Shown: one piece after another, positions 1 through 9,090 of the stretch
How positions within the stretch are numbered: position 1 is the stretch's first letter
How the letters are laid out: the number at the start of each line of letters is the position of its first letter
From: Alkalibacillus aidingensis
GTDB lineage: Bacteria; Bacillota; Bacilli; Bacillales; Alkalibacillaceae
Length of the DNA stretch: 64,000 nucleotides
Reading direction: 5' to 3'
NCBI RefSeq assembly: GCF_014595945.1
Contig: NZ_JABXWU010000001.1
Location: 248,001 to 312,000 of the forward strand
Position numbers and translations under genes: made by a program
The notes under the pieces: model-generated
Seen by the model: only the letters and a program-made list of their open reading frames with translations
Database searches by the model: none
Told to the model about the DNA's origin: nothing

Positions 1-828
1 ACCAATCATCGATTAAAATGTCATTATTGTGGTGATGAACACCCGATGCCAAATCAATGCCCAAATTGTGAAAGTGACGCTATTCGCTTTTTTGGAACGG
101 GAACTCAAAAAGTCGAAGAAGCATTACAACAACAGTTTGAACATGCTAGGATTATTCGAATGGATGTAGATACAACCAGTCGTAAAGGAGCACATGAGAA
201 ACTATTAAAGAAATTTGGAAACCATGAGGCAGACATACTCCTAGGTACTCAAATGATTGCTAAAGGCCTTGACTTTGAAAATGTCACCTTAGTAGGTGTC
301 ATTGCAGCCGATACGATGCTTCACTTACCTGATTTTCGAGCAGCCGAAAAATCGTTCCAGCTATTAACTCAAGTGAGTGGAAGGGCAGGAAGACATGAAC
401 TTCCCGGTGAGGTCATTGTGCAAACGTATACACCTGAACACTACACTGTTGAGCTAGCTGCCAATTATGATTATCAAGCTTTCTTTCAACGTGAAATGCA
501 AATTCGTAAACGGTTTGCTTATCCGCCTTATTTTTATTTAGTATTAATTAATATTTCCCATGAGAACCATGTTAAAGTGGTTGAAGCGTCACAACAAATC
601 GCTAATATGTTAGCACGGGAACTCTCGGCTGAGAGTCAACTGATGGGGCCGTCACCCTCTCCAATGCTCCGTATAAAGGATCGTTATCGTTACCAATGCA
701 TGATAAAATATAAAAAGCGTGAAGAAGTTGATGTAGCCTTACAAAACGTATTAGCTACTTTTCAAAAAGATGTGAATAAAAATGATTTATATTTAACCAT
801 TGATTTTGAACCATACTATTTTATGTAG
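1..828 (+). CDS. priA: Primosomal protein N' (PriA), C-terminal part
   Basis: This is the 3' part of the replication-restart helicase PriA; the reading frame is open from the first base, so the 5' end lies outside the window. PriA recognises stalled forks and loads the primosome. About 275 residues are visible. They begin in the zinc-binding insertion (CHYC, then CPNC) and continue through the second helicase lobe, with a motif V-like GTQMIAKGLDF and a motif VI region QVSGRAGRHELPG. The C-terminal domain is complete. The stop is 18 bases before fmt, so the two are probably co-transcribed. In B. subtilis a peptide deformylase gene lies between them; here it is absent. Identification is secure. 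Confidence 0.96.
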   Translation, partial: TNHRLKCHYCGDEHPMPNQCPNCESDAIRFFGTGTQKVEEALQQQFEHARIIRMDVDTTSRKGAHEKLLKKFGNHEADILLGTQMIAKGLDFENVTLVGVIAADTMLHLPDFRAAEKSFQLLTQVSGRAGRHELPGEVIVQTYTPEHYTVELAANYDYQAFFQREMQIRKRFAYPPYFYLVLINISHENHVKVVEASQQIANMLARELSAESQLMGPSPSPMLRIKDRYRYQCMIKYKKREEVDVALQNVLATFQKDVNKNDLYLTIDFEPYYFM

Positions 829-846
829 AAAAAGAAGGGATTTTTT

Positions 847-1785
847 ATGTCGAAAAGAATTATATTTATGGGAACGCCAGATTTTAGTGTACCTATTCTA
901 GAGGAGTTAATTAATTCAACATATGACGTTGTAGCTGTCGTGACTCAGCCGGATCGACCAAAAGGAAGGAAACGTAAACTGACTCCTTCCCCTGTAAAGG
1001 TTTGTGCACAAGAACATGAAATACCAGTACTTCAACCAGAGAAGATTAAGCATGAGTATCAAGATGTACTAGATTATAACCCTGATTTAATTGTGACGGC
1101 GGCTTTTGGCCAAATTTTGCCAAAGGAGCTTTTGGAGGTGCCACCACTGGGGTGTATTAATGTGCATGCATCCTTACTTCCAGAGTTAAGAGGTGGAGCA
1201 CCTATTCATTATGCGATTTTAGAGGGCAAGAAAAAAACAGGGGTAACGATTATGTATATGGTAGAAGCCTTGGATGCTGGGGATATGATTGCAAAACAAT
1301 CAGTTGAAATTGAAGAGAGTGATCATGTTGGAACGCTTCATGACAAGCTATCACAAGTAGGAGCGACGTTACTAAAGGAAGTACTGCCTAAATTGATTAG
1401 AGGAGAAATAGATGCCGAGCCACAGAATCACCATGAAGCAACCTTTGCTTATAATATTAAACGTGATCAAGAAAGAATTGACTGGACTAACTCTCAAGAG
1501 GCAATCTATAATCACATTCGTGGTTTACATCCATGGCCGGTAGCTTTCACCACTTATAACTATCAGACAATTAAGGTCTGGTGGGGCGAGAAGCTTAACC
1601 AAACGACTGAAGAAGCTCCTGGAACGATCATTGATATACAAGAACAAGGCTTGGTTATTGCAACAGGAGATGGGAAAGCTATTTTACTAACAGAAATCCA
1701 ACCATCTGGAAAGAATCGCATGAAAACGGCCGATTTCCTGCGTGGTTCCAAGGACTATTTTAAAATTGGTGAAAAGTTAGGGTGA
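847..1785 (+). CDS. fmt: Methionyl-tRNA formyltransferase
   Basis: The enzyme transfers a formyl group from 10-formyltetrahydrofolate to methionyl-initiator tRNA in the cytoplasm. The 312-residue length is normal. The N-terminal formyltransferase fold starts with [14 protein letters not shown] and carries the folate-site signature [20 protein letters not shown] with the catalytic Asn and His. The C-terminal OB-like domain starts near residue 205. A GA-rich ribosome site (aagaaggg) precedes the ATG. The stop is 4 bases before rsmB, consistent with a translation-gene operon. Confidence 0.97.
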   Translation: MSKRIIFMGTPDFSVPILEELINSTYDVVAVVTQPDRPKGRKRKLTPSPVKVCAQEHEIPVLQPEKIKHEYQDVLDYNPDLIVTAAFGQILPKELLEVPPLGCINVHASLLPELRGGAPIHYAILEGKKKTGVTIMYMVEALDAGDMIAKQSVEIEESDHVGTLHDKLSQVGATLLKEVLPKLIRGEIDAEPQNHHEATFAYNIKRDQERIDWTNSQEAIYNHIRGLHPWPVAFTTYNYQTIKVWWGEKLNQTTEEAPGTIIDIQEQGLVIATGDGKAILLTEIQPSGKNRMKTADFLRGSKDYFKIGEKLG

Positions 1786-1789
1786 TCAC

Positions 1790-3136
1790 ATGGGAAAGCC
1801 ATCAGTGAGAGAGATTTCAGTTACATTATTAAATCGCATCGGTGATCAAGGTGGATTTAGCCATATTTTAATTAATCAGGCAATGGGTAAACATCAATTA
1901 AAACAAGAAGATAAAGGATTACTAACAGAAATAGTATATGGAACCTTACAACGTCAGCTGACACTTGATTATTTTTTAGAACCATTTATAAAGGGAAAGA
2001 AAATTGACTCATGGGTGCGTTGGTTATTAAGAATATCTGTTTACCAAAAATATTATCTTTCTAAAGTGCCTGACCACGCGATAATTAATGAAGCAGTAAC
2101 CATTGCTAAACAGAAAGGTCATCGAGGAATTAGTGGATTTGTTAATGGAGTTCTTCGTAATATTCAAAGAAAAGGTGTCCCATCAACTGAACAAATTACA
2201 GACCCAATTAAACGACTCTCAATTGAAACAAGCCACCCGGAATGGCTTGTTAAAAGGTGGGAGCGACAATACGGTTTTGATACCGTTCAAAGAATGTGCG
2301 AATCAAATGTTTATGCTAAAAATGTTTCGGCTCGTATTCAACCTTTAAAGATTACAATTGATCAAGCGGTCAGTCACCTTAAAAATGAAGGAATTGAAGT
2401 AAAACGTTCCGAGTTATCTAATCAAGGGTTGATTATTAAAAAGGGAAATGTTTTACATAGTGAGCTATTCCCAAACCTATTAACGATTCAAGATGAAACG
2501 TCGATGCTCGTTTCAGAAATGTTAGATGTAAAGTCTGATATGACAGTTTTAGATGCGTGTAGTGCACCTGGTGGGAAGACTACACATATAGCTGAGAAAA
2601 TGAACAACCGAGGTCAGATTTTTGCTTATGATCTGCACGAAAAGAAAGTTAACTTAGTAAAGAATAAGGCGACAGACTTAGGACTAACGATTATTCAGAC
2701 TGGAGCGTATGACAGTCGAAACCTTCAAGAAATTCATCCAGAGCAACAATTTGATCGTATTTTATTGGATGCACCATGTTCTGGCTTAGGTGTTCTACGA
2801 AGTAAGCCAGATATTAAATATCAAAAATCAGAAAAAGATATCGAACAGCTAGCAAAAATCCAATCCGATTTATTACGCTCAGTTCTTCCTTTATTAAAGG
2901 AAAATGGTAAACTAGTATATAGTACATGCACAGTTGATCGCCAAGAAAATGAAGAGCAAGTGATTCAGCTTTTAGAGGAGTTAACGGAATATGAGGTGGA
3001 TCCTACATTCTTTGAAGAATTACCGGATGCTTGTAGTGGATTAGCAGGGTTAACCCCTTATGGAATCCAAATATTCCCACATGACTTTGATGCTGATGGA
3101 TTTTTTATGACCCGAATACGAAAGAAGAAATTTTGA
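1790..3136 (+). CDS. rsmB: 16S rRNA (cytosine-967-C5)-methyltransferase
   Basis: RsmB (Sun) methylates C967 of 16S rRNA using S-adenosylmethionine. At 448 residues it has the family's usual length. An N-terminal NusB-like all-alpha RNA-binding domain covers about residues 1-140. The methyltransferase domain contains the SAM motif LDACSAPGGKTTHIA and two catalytic cysteines, in DAPCSGLGVLR and in YSTCTV. The ATG is 4 bases after the fmt stop. prpC follows after a short gap, as in B. subtilis. Confidence 0.96.
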   Translation: MGKPSVREISVTLLNRIGDQGGFSHILINQAMGKHQLKQEDKGLLTEIVYGTLQRQLTLDYFLEPFIKGKKIDSWVRWLLRISVYQKYYLSKVPDHAIINEAVTIAKQKGHRGISGFVNGVLRNIQRKGVPSTEQITDPIKRLSIETSHPEWLVKRWERQYGFDTVQRMCESNVYAKNVSARIQPLKITIDQAVSHLKNEGIEVKRSELSNQGLIIKKGNVLHSELFPNLLTIQDETSMLVSEMLDVKSDMTVLDACSAPGGKTTHIAEKMNNRGQIFAYDLHEKKVNLVKNKATDLGLTIIQTGAYDSRNLQEIHPEQQFDRILLDAPCSGLGVLRSKPDIKYQKSEKDIEQLAKIQSDLLRSVLPLLKENGKLVYSTCTVDRQENEEQVIQLLEELTEYEVDPTFFEELPDACSGLAGLTPYGIQIFPHDFDADGFFMTRIRKKKF

Positions 3137-3163
3137 AATAGATGAAAAGAGGTGCATGAACCT

Positions 3164-3925
3164 ATGCATGCAGTTTTTAAAACTGACAAAGGGAAAATTC
3201 GAGAAGCAAACGAGGACGCTGGTGGTATTTTCTATAATGTCGATGGTCAACTGTTAGCAGTTGTTGCTGATGGAATGGGTGGTCATCAAGCTGGAGATGT
3301 GGCTAGTCGCCTAGCGGTCGAACATTTACGAGAAGAATGGGAACATATGAATCAGTTCACTGATGTTAATGAACTGAAAGATTGGCTAGAAAATGTGATC
3401 ACTGATACGAACGAAGTCTTAAAACAACATGCAGAAATTCATCAGGAATGTGCCGGAATGGGAACAACTTTAATCGCAGCATCTGTCATTGATCAACAGG
3501 TTATAGCAGGACATATTGGAGATAGTCGCTTGTATCATATCCACGACGGGGAAATAGATCAGAAAACAGATGACCACTCGTTCGTTAATGAACTTGTCCT
3601 ACAAGGTCATATAACTAAAGAAGAAGCGGAATCACATCCACGAAAAAATGTTCTCACTCGTGCATTAGGAACCGAAAATGAAGTAACTGTTGATACATTG
3701 TCTTTTGATTGGGAAGATCACTCATACTGTCTTCTATGTACGGATGGGTTAACGAATAAATTATCAGACTCCGAGTTGTTAGACCGTCTTATTGAAGAGG
3801 AATCAATGGAAAATAAGGTTGATAATTTATTAAATGAAGCCAATCAGCGTGGTGGGGAGGATAATATTACGGTTGCATTAATTCAATTATCTCATGATGA
3901 AGAAGGTGATTCATCATGGTCATAG
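3164..3925 (+). CDS. prpC: PP2C-family protein Ser/Thr phosphatase PrpC
   Basis: PrpC is the metal-dependent phosphatase that reverses phosphorylation by the neighbouring kinase PrkC. PP2C motifs are visible in order: the N-terminal REANED acid pair, VVADGMGGH with its metal-binding aspartate, GHIGDSRLY, CTDGLTNKL and GGEDNITV. I place the start at ATG 3164 because AAAAGAGGTG ends 9 bases upstream; the upstream in-frame GTG at 3152 overlaps that ribosome site. The resulting 253 residues match the B. subtilis protein. The 3' end overlaps the start of prkC by 10 bases, indicating translational coupling. Confidence 0.95.
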   Translation: MHAVFKTDKGKIREANEDAGGIFYNVDGQLLAVVADGMGGHQAGDVASRLAVEHLREEWEHMNQFTDVNELKDWLENVITDTNEVLKQHAEIHQECAGMGTTLIAASVIDQQVIAGHIGDSRLYHIHDGEIDQKTDDHSFVNELVLQGHITKEEAESHPRKNVLTRALGTENEVTVDTLSFDWEDHSYCLLCTDGLTNKLSDSELLDRLIEEESMENKVDNLLNEANQRGGEDNITVALIQLSHDEEGDSSWS

Positions 3926-5886
3926 GGAATGTGTTAAATGATCGTTATAAAATCATCCAATATATTGGTGGCGGAGGAATGGCTAATGTCTATTTAGCTA
4001 AAGATTTAATTCTTGGCCGAAACGTGGCTATTAAAATACTAAAAATGGAGTATTCGGACAACCAAGAGTTTATCGAACGTTTTCGCCGTGAAGCAGAATC
4101 TGCGATTAGTTTATCGAATGAACACATCGTTAGTATTTATGATGTTGGTGAAGAAGACGACATCTATTATATGGTGATGGAGCATGTAGATGGTACGACG
4201 TTAAAAGAATATATCCAACAAAAAGGCACTGTTTCTATGGATGAAGCAGTACGTATTATGATTCAGTTATCTGAAGCTGTCAAACATGCACATGATAACG
4301 GTATTATCCACCGTGATATTAAACCTCAAAATATATTAATTGATCATCAAGGTAAGGTTAAAATCACAGATTTCGGTATTGCTAGAGCACTAAGTTCAAC
4401 GGCACTAACAAAGACGAATGATGTATTAGGCTCAGTTCATTATCTATCGCCAGAACAAGCTAGGGGAGGCGTTGCAACTAAAAAGTCTGATATCTATGCA
4501 TTAGGGATTGTTTTATATGAATTATTAACAGGACGATTACCTTTTTCGGGAGAGTCTGCTGTTTCGATCGCCTTAAAGCACATGCAAACAGACCCACCAT
4601 TCGTTAGGTCATTCAATCCCGACATTCCTCAAAGTCTAGAAAATGTGGTGTTAAAAGCAACAGTTAAAAATCCACTTCATCGCTTCAGTTCTATTGAGGA
4701 ACTTAGAGCAAGTTTAGAGACGGTGTTTGATTCTTCCAGACTTCATGAACCCCGTTATATTCCTCCTGAAGAAGAAGGGGAGGATACAAAAGTCATTCCT
4801 GCAATCCAGGCTGACGATGGCCACGAACAGGACCATACAGCAGGAGCAGGTAGTAGTCAGGACTCTCAGCAAGAACCTAAGAAAAGGTCTAAGAAGTGGG
4901 TGATTTTTTTATCGTCTTTAGTCGCCATTCTTATTACGGCATTTATTGTAGCTTTGTTTGTTTTACCAAGTCTATTTATGCCAGAAGATGTAACCATTCC
5001 AGACTTAGAGGGCTATACTTATGAGGAAGCGGTAACTGAGTTATCCAATCTAGATCTAGAAGTTGAGCGTGAATCGGTATTTTCCGATGAAATTGAAGAA
5101 GGTCATATCGTTCGTACCTCTCCAAGAAGTGGCTCAACTGTTAAAGAAGGTTCAGATGTTACTTTATTTACTAGTTTAGGACAGGAAAAAATAGAATTTC
5201 CTGATTATGTAGGCAGTGATTATGAACAGACTCGTCGATACTTAGAATCAAATGGTTATCGTGAAGTCATTTCATATGAAAGAGAATCTGAAGAGCCTGA
5301 GGGATCAATTATCAGACAGATCCAACCTGATGCAGGCGAGGAAATCATCCCTGAAGATACGAGAGTGATATTTGATGTTAGTGTTGGTCCACCGAAGATC
5401 ACGATTCCATCATTTAGGAATTGGACTTTAGAGGAAGTTCAAGAGTATGTTCAGGAAGAAGAACTATCCTTAGTAACTGAAGAGGAACATTCTGATGAGG
5501 TATCAGAGGATCGAGTCATTCGACAGGAACCTAGTGCTAATTCAGAATTAGACCAGGGTGATGAAGTGACTGTTTATATTTCAGAAGGACCTGAACTTGA
5601 GCCGATTACAGAAGAGGTATCCTTCACGGTTACTTACGATGAGGATCTAGATTACTTAGATGATGATGAGAATAATGAGCAGTTGGGTCAACATGTCGAG
5701 ATTTTTGTTGAAGATCAGGACAATAGTATTGATGAAGTTTATCATGAGGAAATTATTTATCAAGACGTTGAATATACGATTGAACTCACTATTGAACCTG
5801 ATGAAGTTGGTATGTATCGTGTGTTAAAAGACGGTGAACTTTATGAACAGGAAGAAATTCCATATGAAAGATCAGGAGAGGATTAG
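3916..5886 (+). CDS. prkC: PASTA-domain membrane Ser/Thr kinase PrkC
   Basis: PrkC is a Hanks-type kinase that senses cell-wall fragments and, in Bacillus, signals during spore germination and growth. The cytoplasmic kinase domain occupies residues 10-270, with a glycine loop GGGGMANV, lysine 40, the catalytic HRDIKPQN (Asp134) and DFG at 152-154. One membrane segment lies at about 328-352. Three PASTA repeats follow outside the cell (about 356-560). The last 95 residues are a non-PASTA, strongly acidic extracellular tail. The start overlaps prpC, which encodes the opposing phosphatase. The long acidic tail may reflect salt adaptation (inference). Confidence 0.96.
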   Translation: MVIGNVLNDRYKIIQYIGGGGMANVYLAKDLILGRNVAIKILKMEYSDNQEFIERFRREAESAISLSNEHIVSIYDVGEEDDIYYMVMEHVDGTTLKEYIQQKGTVSMDEAVRIMIQLSEAVKHAHDNGIIHRDIKPQNILIDHQGKVKITDFGIARALSSTALTKTNDVLGSVHYLSPEQARGGVATKKSDIYALGIVLYELLTGRLPFSGESAVSIALKHMQTDPPFVRSFNPDIPQSLENVVLKATVKNPLHRFSSIEELRASLETVFDSSRLHEPRYIPPEEEGEDTKVIPAIQADDGHEQDHTAGAGSSQDSQQEPKKRSKKWVIFLSSLVAILITAFIVALFVLPSLFMPEDVTIPDLEGYTYEEAVTELSNLDLEVERESVFSDEIEEGHIVRTSPRSGSTVKEGSDVTLFTSLGQEKIEFPDYVGSDYEQTRRYLESNGYREVISYERESEEPEGSIIRQIQPDAGEEIIPEDTRVIFDVSVGPPKITIPSFRNWTLEEVQEYVQEEELSLVTEEEHSDEVSEDRVIRQEPSANSELDQGDEVTVYISEGPELEPITEEVSFTVTYDEDLDYLDDDENNEQLGQHVEIFVEDQDNSIDEVYHEEIIYQDVEYTIELTIEPDEVGMYRVLKDGELYEQEEIPYERSGED

Positions 5887-5889
5887 TTC

Positions 5890-6789
5890 ATGACTCACGG
5901 AAAAATTGTCAAAGCGTTAAGTGGCTTTTATGATGTATTGATTGATGATCAAGTGTATCGCTGTAAAGGGCGTGGTGTATTCAGAAATCAAAAAATCACT
6001 CCTTTAGTTGGTGATTATGTTGAAGTTACCCTCCAAGAGTCAAAAGATGGTGAAGAGGGACAAGTTGGCACCATTCAGGTTGTTAAGGACCGGATCAATC
6101 AATTAGTCAGACCACCTATCGCTAATGTCGACCAGGCTATTATTGTCACATCAATGGTCGAACCAGACTTCAATCCATTGTTACTTGATCGATTTCTTGT
6201 CTTAGTTGAAGACAAAGAAATCAAGCCATTGCTGTTATTTAGCAAGAAGGACCTTTTAGATAATGAAACACAAGAAATCATGCAGAACTATGCTGACATT
6301 TATCGGCGAATTGGTTATGATGTATTGATGGTTTCAAGTAAGGTGGGTGATCTAACGACTACTTTAAAACCGTATTTGAAAGATAAAGTTTCAGTTATAG
6401 CGGGTCAATCTGGCGTTGGTAAATCAACTATCCTAAATAATTTAGACCCACATCTAAACATTGAAACAGGTGATATCTCCAAAAGTTTAGGTAGAGGTAA
6501 ACATACAACCAGACACGTTGAGTTATTTATGGTAGGTGGGGGTTTTGTTGCTGATACGCCTGGTTTTAGCGCTTTAGAGTTTGACGAGTTATCGTTAGAG
6601 GATATACGTTTTTGTTTCCGTGAGTTTTTGTTATATGAAGAGTCATGCAAATTCAGAGGCTGTTATCATATTAATGAGCCTAAATGTGCGATAAAAAAAG
6701 CTGTTCAAGATGGTGAAATAGAAGAGTTTCGCTATCATCACTACCAACAATTTTATGAGGAAATCAAAAATAGAAAGCCGAGGTATTAG
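5890..6789 (+). CDS. rsgA: Ribosome small-subunit GTPase RsgA
   Basis: RsgA is a circularly permuted GTPase that checks late maturation of the 30S subunit. It has an N-terminal OB fold, then the permuted G4 motif (SKKD, with Ser in place of the usual Asn or Thr), G1 GQSGVGKST near residue 173, and G3 DTPGFSAL. The C-terminal zinc finger has the spacing [14 protein letters not shown]. The 299-residue length is typical. ATG 5890 is three bases after the prkC stop and is preceded by AGGAGAGG. rpe follows after two bases. Confidence 0.96.
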   Translation: MTHGKIVKALSGFYDVLIDDQVYRCKGRGVFRNQKITPLVGDYVEVTLQESKDGEEGQVGTIQVVKDRINQLVRPPIANVDQAIIVTSMVEPDFNPLLLDRFLVLVEDKEIKPLLLFSKKDLLDNETQEIMQNYADIYRRIGYDVLMVSSKVGDLTTTLKPYLKDKVSVIAGQSGVGKSTILNNLDPHLNIETGDISKSLGRGKHTTRHVELFMVGGGFVADTPGFSALEFDELSLEDIRFCFREFLLYEESCKFRGCYHINEPKCAIKKAVQDGEIEEFRYHHYQQFYEEIKNRKPRY

Positions 6790-6791
6790 TC

Positions 6792-7442
6792 ATGGTTAAG
6801 ATAGCTCCATCGATTTTATCAGCTAATTTTGCTGAGTTGGCAAATGAGATTAAAACGGTCGAACAAGATGCTGATTATATTCATGTAGATGTTATGGATG
6901 GTCATTTTGTTCCTAATATTACTATAGGTCCTTTAATTGTCGAAGCGCTTCGACCGGTCACGGATTTACCTTTAGATGTTCATTTGATGATTGAAAACCC
7001 TGAAGATTATGTTTCTGACTTTGCGAAAGCAGGGGCAAATATCATTAGTGTCCATCAAGAAGCGTGTCCTCATTTACATCGAGTAATCCAAAAAATTAGA
7101 AATGAAGGGGTTAAGCCTGGAGTGGTTATTAACCCAGGAACACCGGTTTCCTTGATCGAACCTGTTTTAGAGGATGTCGATTTAGTTCTCGTTATGACGG
7201 TGAACCCTGGTTTTGGAGGTCAGTCATTTATCGAGTCTACTGTATCAAAGATTGAACAGTTAGCCCAGTTAAGAGAAGAAAAGGGACTAAACTATGAAAT
7301 CGAAGTAGATGGTGGTGTGAAAGAAGGTACTGCTAAGACCTGTGTCAATGCAGGAGCAGATGTTTTAGTAGCTGGAAGTGCCGTTTTTAATCAAGCAGAT
7401 CGACCATTAGCTATTCAAAAGATTAGAGATAGTTACAAATAG
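6792..7442 (+). CDS. rpe: Ribulose-phosphate 3-epimerase
   Basis: This enzyme interconverts ribulose 5-phosphate and xylulose 5-phosphate in the pentose phosphate pathway. It is a 216-residue TIM barrel. The metal and catalytic residues are visible in [12 protein letters not shown], in VHLMIENP and in VNPGFGGQ, and the phosphate-binding region is VDGGV...VAGSAVF. It sits between rsgA and thiN in the standard Bacillus order, with only short gaps. Confidence 0.97.
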   Translation: MVKIAPSILSANFAELANEIKTVEQDADYIHVDVMDGHFVPNITIGPLIVEALRPVTDLPLDVHLMIENPEDYVSDFAKAGANIISVHQEACPHLHRVIQKIRNEGVKPGVVINPGTPVSLIEPVLEDVDLVLVMTVNPGFGGQSFIESTVSKIEQLAQLREEKGLNYEIEVDGGVKEGTAKTCVNAGADVLVAGSAVFNQADRPLAIQKIRDSYK

Positions 7443-7461
7443 CAAATAAGGTGTGTTGAAT

Positions 7462-8100
7462 GTGAATGTAATCGGTATTGTGGCGGGAGGCCCTAAGGAG
7501 GGTCTTCCGCCTCTTCATAATTATCCTATAGACTTATGGATAGGTGCAGACCGTGGAGCGTTAAGGTTGTGTGAACAAGATATTTCCCCCGATCTATCCA
7601 TCGGAGACTTCGATTCTGTTAATGATACAGAATTGAAACGAATAGAATCTAAATCCAAGCATATAACTTACTATCAACAGGAAAAAGACGAAACAGATTT
7701 AGAGTTAGCTATTGAAAATGCGATCAAATTTAACCCTAGGTGCATATATATATTTGGAGCAACTGGTGGAAGAATGGACCATGAAATCAGTCATATTCTG
7801 TTATTAAAATCTATCACCGATCAGGGAATCGATGCTTGGATTTGTAATGAACAGAATGAAATAACGGTTAAAAGTCCTGGTCACCACCAATTAGTAAGAG
7901 ATGATTCTTTCAAATATGTGTCTTTTATTCCTTTATCACCAGTTGTGTCTGATATCACGATTAAAGGTTTTTTATATGAGTTGGTCGATCACGAGCTTCA
8001 TTGGGGTTCGACACTAACCGTTTCAAATGAATGGAAAGAAAAAATAGGTACTTATTTGTTTAGTGAAGGCATATTAATAGTTGTAAAGAGTCGTGATTAA
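7462..8100 (+). CDS. thiN: Thiamine pyrophosphokinase
   Basis: ThiN transfers pyrophosphate from ATP to thiamine, giving thiamine pyrophosphate. Family motifs are IVAGGPKEGLPPL at the N-terminus, the metal-binding GDFDSV, QEKDETDLELAIE and FGATGGRMDHEISH. I place the start at GTG 7462 because AAGGTG lies 8 bases upstream; in-frame GTG 7453 and TTG 7456 lie in or too near that site. This gives 212 residues. It is the last long gene before spoVM. Confidence 0.93.
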   Translation: MNVIGIVAGGPKEGLPPLHNYPIDLWIGADRGALRLCEQDISPDLSIGDFDSVNDTELKRIESKSKHITYYQQEKDETDLELAIENAIKFNPRCIYIFGATGGRMDHEISHILLLKSITDQGIDAWICNEQNEITVKSPGHHQLVRDDSFKYVSFIPLSPVVSDITIKGFLYELVDHELHWGSTLTVSNEWKEKIGTYLFSEGILIVVKSRD

Positions 8101-8144
8101 CTCAGATTTATTCTGATGAAAGGTGTTTGTATAGGAGGGGGAAG

Positions 8145-8225
8145 ATGAAATTTTACACAATTAAGCTTCCTAAGTTTTTAGGAGGGATCGTTAAGTCAAT
8201 GATGGGGCTATTTAAGAAGGAATAG
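8145..8225 (+). CDS. spoVM: Stage V sporulation protein M (26 aa)
   Basis: SpoVM is a short amphipathic peptide that recognises the convex forespore membrane and anchors the coat ATPase SpoIVA. The 26 codons start MKFYTIKLPKFLGGIV and end MGLFKKE. That is near-identical to the B. subtilis peptide, including the membrane-inserting N-terminus and helix-breaking proline 9. A strong ribosome site (AGGAGGGGG) precedes ATG 8145. Its position between thiN and rpmB is the conserved one. It is direct evidence that the organism belongs to an endospore-forming lineage. Its usual sporulation sigma-factor promoter was not identified with confidence. Confidence 0.97.
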   Translation: MKFYTIKLPKFLGGIVKSMMGLFKKE

Positions 8226-8236
8226 TCAAGAACACG

Positions 8237-8291
8237 TAAAAAAGGGCTGACCTAAAGGATTTATTCAATCTTTAAGGTTCAGCCCTTTTTA
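8237..8291. terminator. Bidirectional terminator between spoVM and rpmB
   Basis: A long hairpin has the arms AAAAAAGGGCTGA and TCAGCCCTTTTT, with CCTAAAG and CTTTAAGG extending the stem inside. The A-run on one side and the T-run on the other make it usable on both strands. It lies between the converging spoVM (+) and rpmB (-). Confidence 0.92.
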
Positions 8292-8305
8292 CGTATATTG
8301 TTTCA

Positions 8306-8494
8306 TTATACGCGTTCTACTTTACCGGATTTAAGCGCGCGAGCAGATACATAAACTTTTTTAGGTTTGCCATCTACCATGATACGCACTTTTTGTACGT
8401 TTGATTTCCATTTACGCTTATTGGCATTCATCGCGTGTGAACGATGGTTACCAGTTGTCGTTTTACGTCCAGTTACTTGACATTTACGTGCCAT
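8306..8494 (-). CDS. rpmB: Large-subunit ribosomal protein bL28
   Basis: bL28 is a 62-residue basic protein of the 50S subunit. It starts [16 protein letters not shown] and ends [13 protein letters not shown], which is typical of the Bacillus protein. Only one N-terminal cysteine is seen, so this appears to be a form without the CxxC zinc motif. A GGAGGG ribosome site precedes the start on the minus strand. It is transcribed divergently from yloU. Confidence 0.97.
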   Translation of the reverse strand: MARKCQVTGRKTTTGNHRSHAMNANKRKWKSNVQKVRIMVDGKPKKVYVSARALKSGKVERV

Positions 8495-8543
8495 CTGAAA
8501 ATCCCTCCTGCTTCATCAATAATCTCTTTTAAATTACTTTTCT

Positions 8544-8572
8544 ACTTTATCATAGAGGCACTTTGATTTCAA
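8544..8572 (-). promoter_or_regulatory. Sigma-A promoter of rpmB
   Basis: Read on the minus strand, TTGAAA (8572-8567) and TAAAGT (8549-8544) are separated by exactly 17 bases. They lie about 50 bases upstream of the rpmB start. Confidence 0.6.
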
Positions 8573-8605
8573 CGTTTGAGTTAGATAATTATCAAGTTTT
8601 AGGAC

Positions 8606-8634
8606 TTGACACCCAGTCTTTGTATCAATAATCT
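8606..8634 (+). promoter_or_regulatory. Possible sigma-A promoter of yloU-yloV
   Basis: A perfect TTGACA at 8606-8611 is followed after 17 bases by TAATCT, a poor -10 hexamer. A TAAAAT at 8657-8662 is an alternative -10 but lacks a good -35. The pair lies 65 bases before the yloU start. Confidence 0.4.
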
Positions 8635-8698
8635 TTTAAAATGAGTTGTATTGTAGTAAAATATCGGTAGTCATTGTTACGAACCGAGGAGGATGGAT

Positions 8699-9058
8699 AT
8701 GTCAATTGAGTTTCAGAACAATTATGGTCAAGTAACGGTTTCAAAGGAAGTCGTTTCTACGATTGCTGGTGGCGCCGCTATGGAATGCTATGGTATAGTC
8801 GGTATGGCTTCTAAAAAGCAATTCAAAGATGGATTGTCCGAAATTTTAGGAAAAGAAAATTTTTCTAAAGGTGTCGTTGTCAGACAAGAGGAAGACGAGT
8901 TAAACATAGATATGTACATTATTGTTAGTTACGGTACGAAAATCTCTGAAGTGGCCCATAATGTTCAAAATCAAGTGAAATATGCCTTAAAGAGGATGGT
9001 TGGATTGGACGTCGTATCCGTCAATATTTTTATACACGGTGTACGCGTGACTACATAG
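8699..9058 (+). CDS. yloU: Asp23/Gls24 family envelope stress protein YloU
   Basis: This is an Asp23/Gls24 (DUF322) family protein of 119 residues. Family members are linked to the cell envelope and alkaline stress, but the molecular role is not settled. The core features YGQVTVSKEVVSTIAGGAA and the C-terminal VNIFIHGVRV are typical. I place the start at the second ATG (8699): AGGAGG ends directly against the first ATG (8693), which leaves no spacing for that one. It is followed after 32 bases by yloV, its usual partner. Confidence 0.92.
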   Translation: MSIEFQNNYGQVTVSKEVVSTIAGGAAMECYGIVGMASKKQFKDGLSEILGKENFSKGVVVRQEEDELNIDMYIIVSYGTKISEVAHNVQNQVKYALKRMVGLDVVSVNIFIHGVRVTT

Positions 9059-9090
9059 ATCTATTGCAGTGAGTGAAGGAGGAAAATAGT

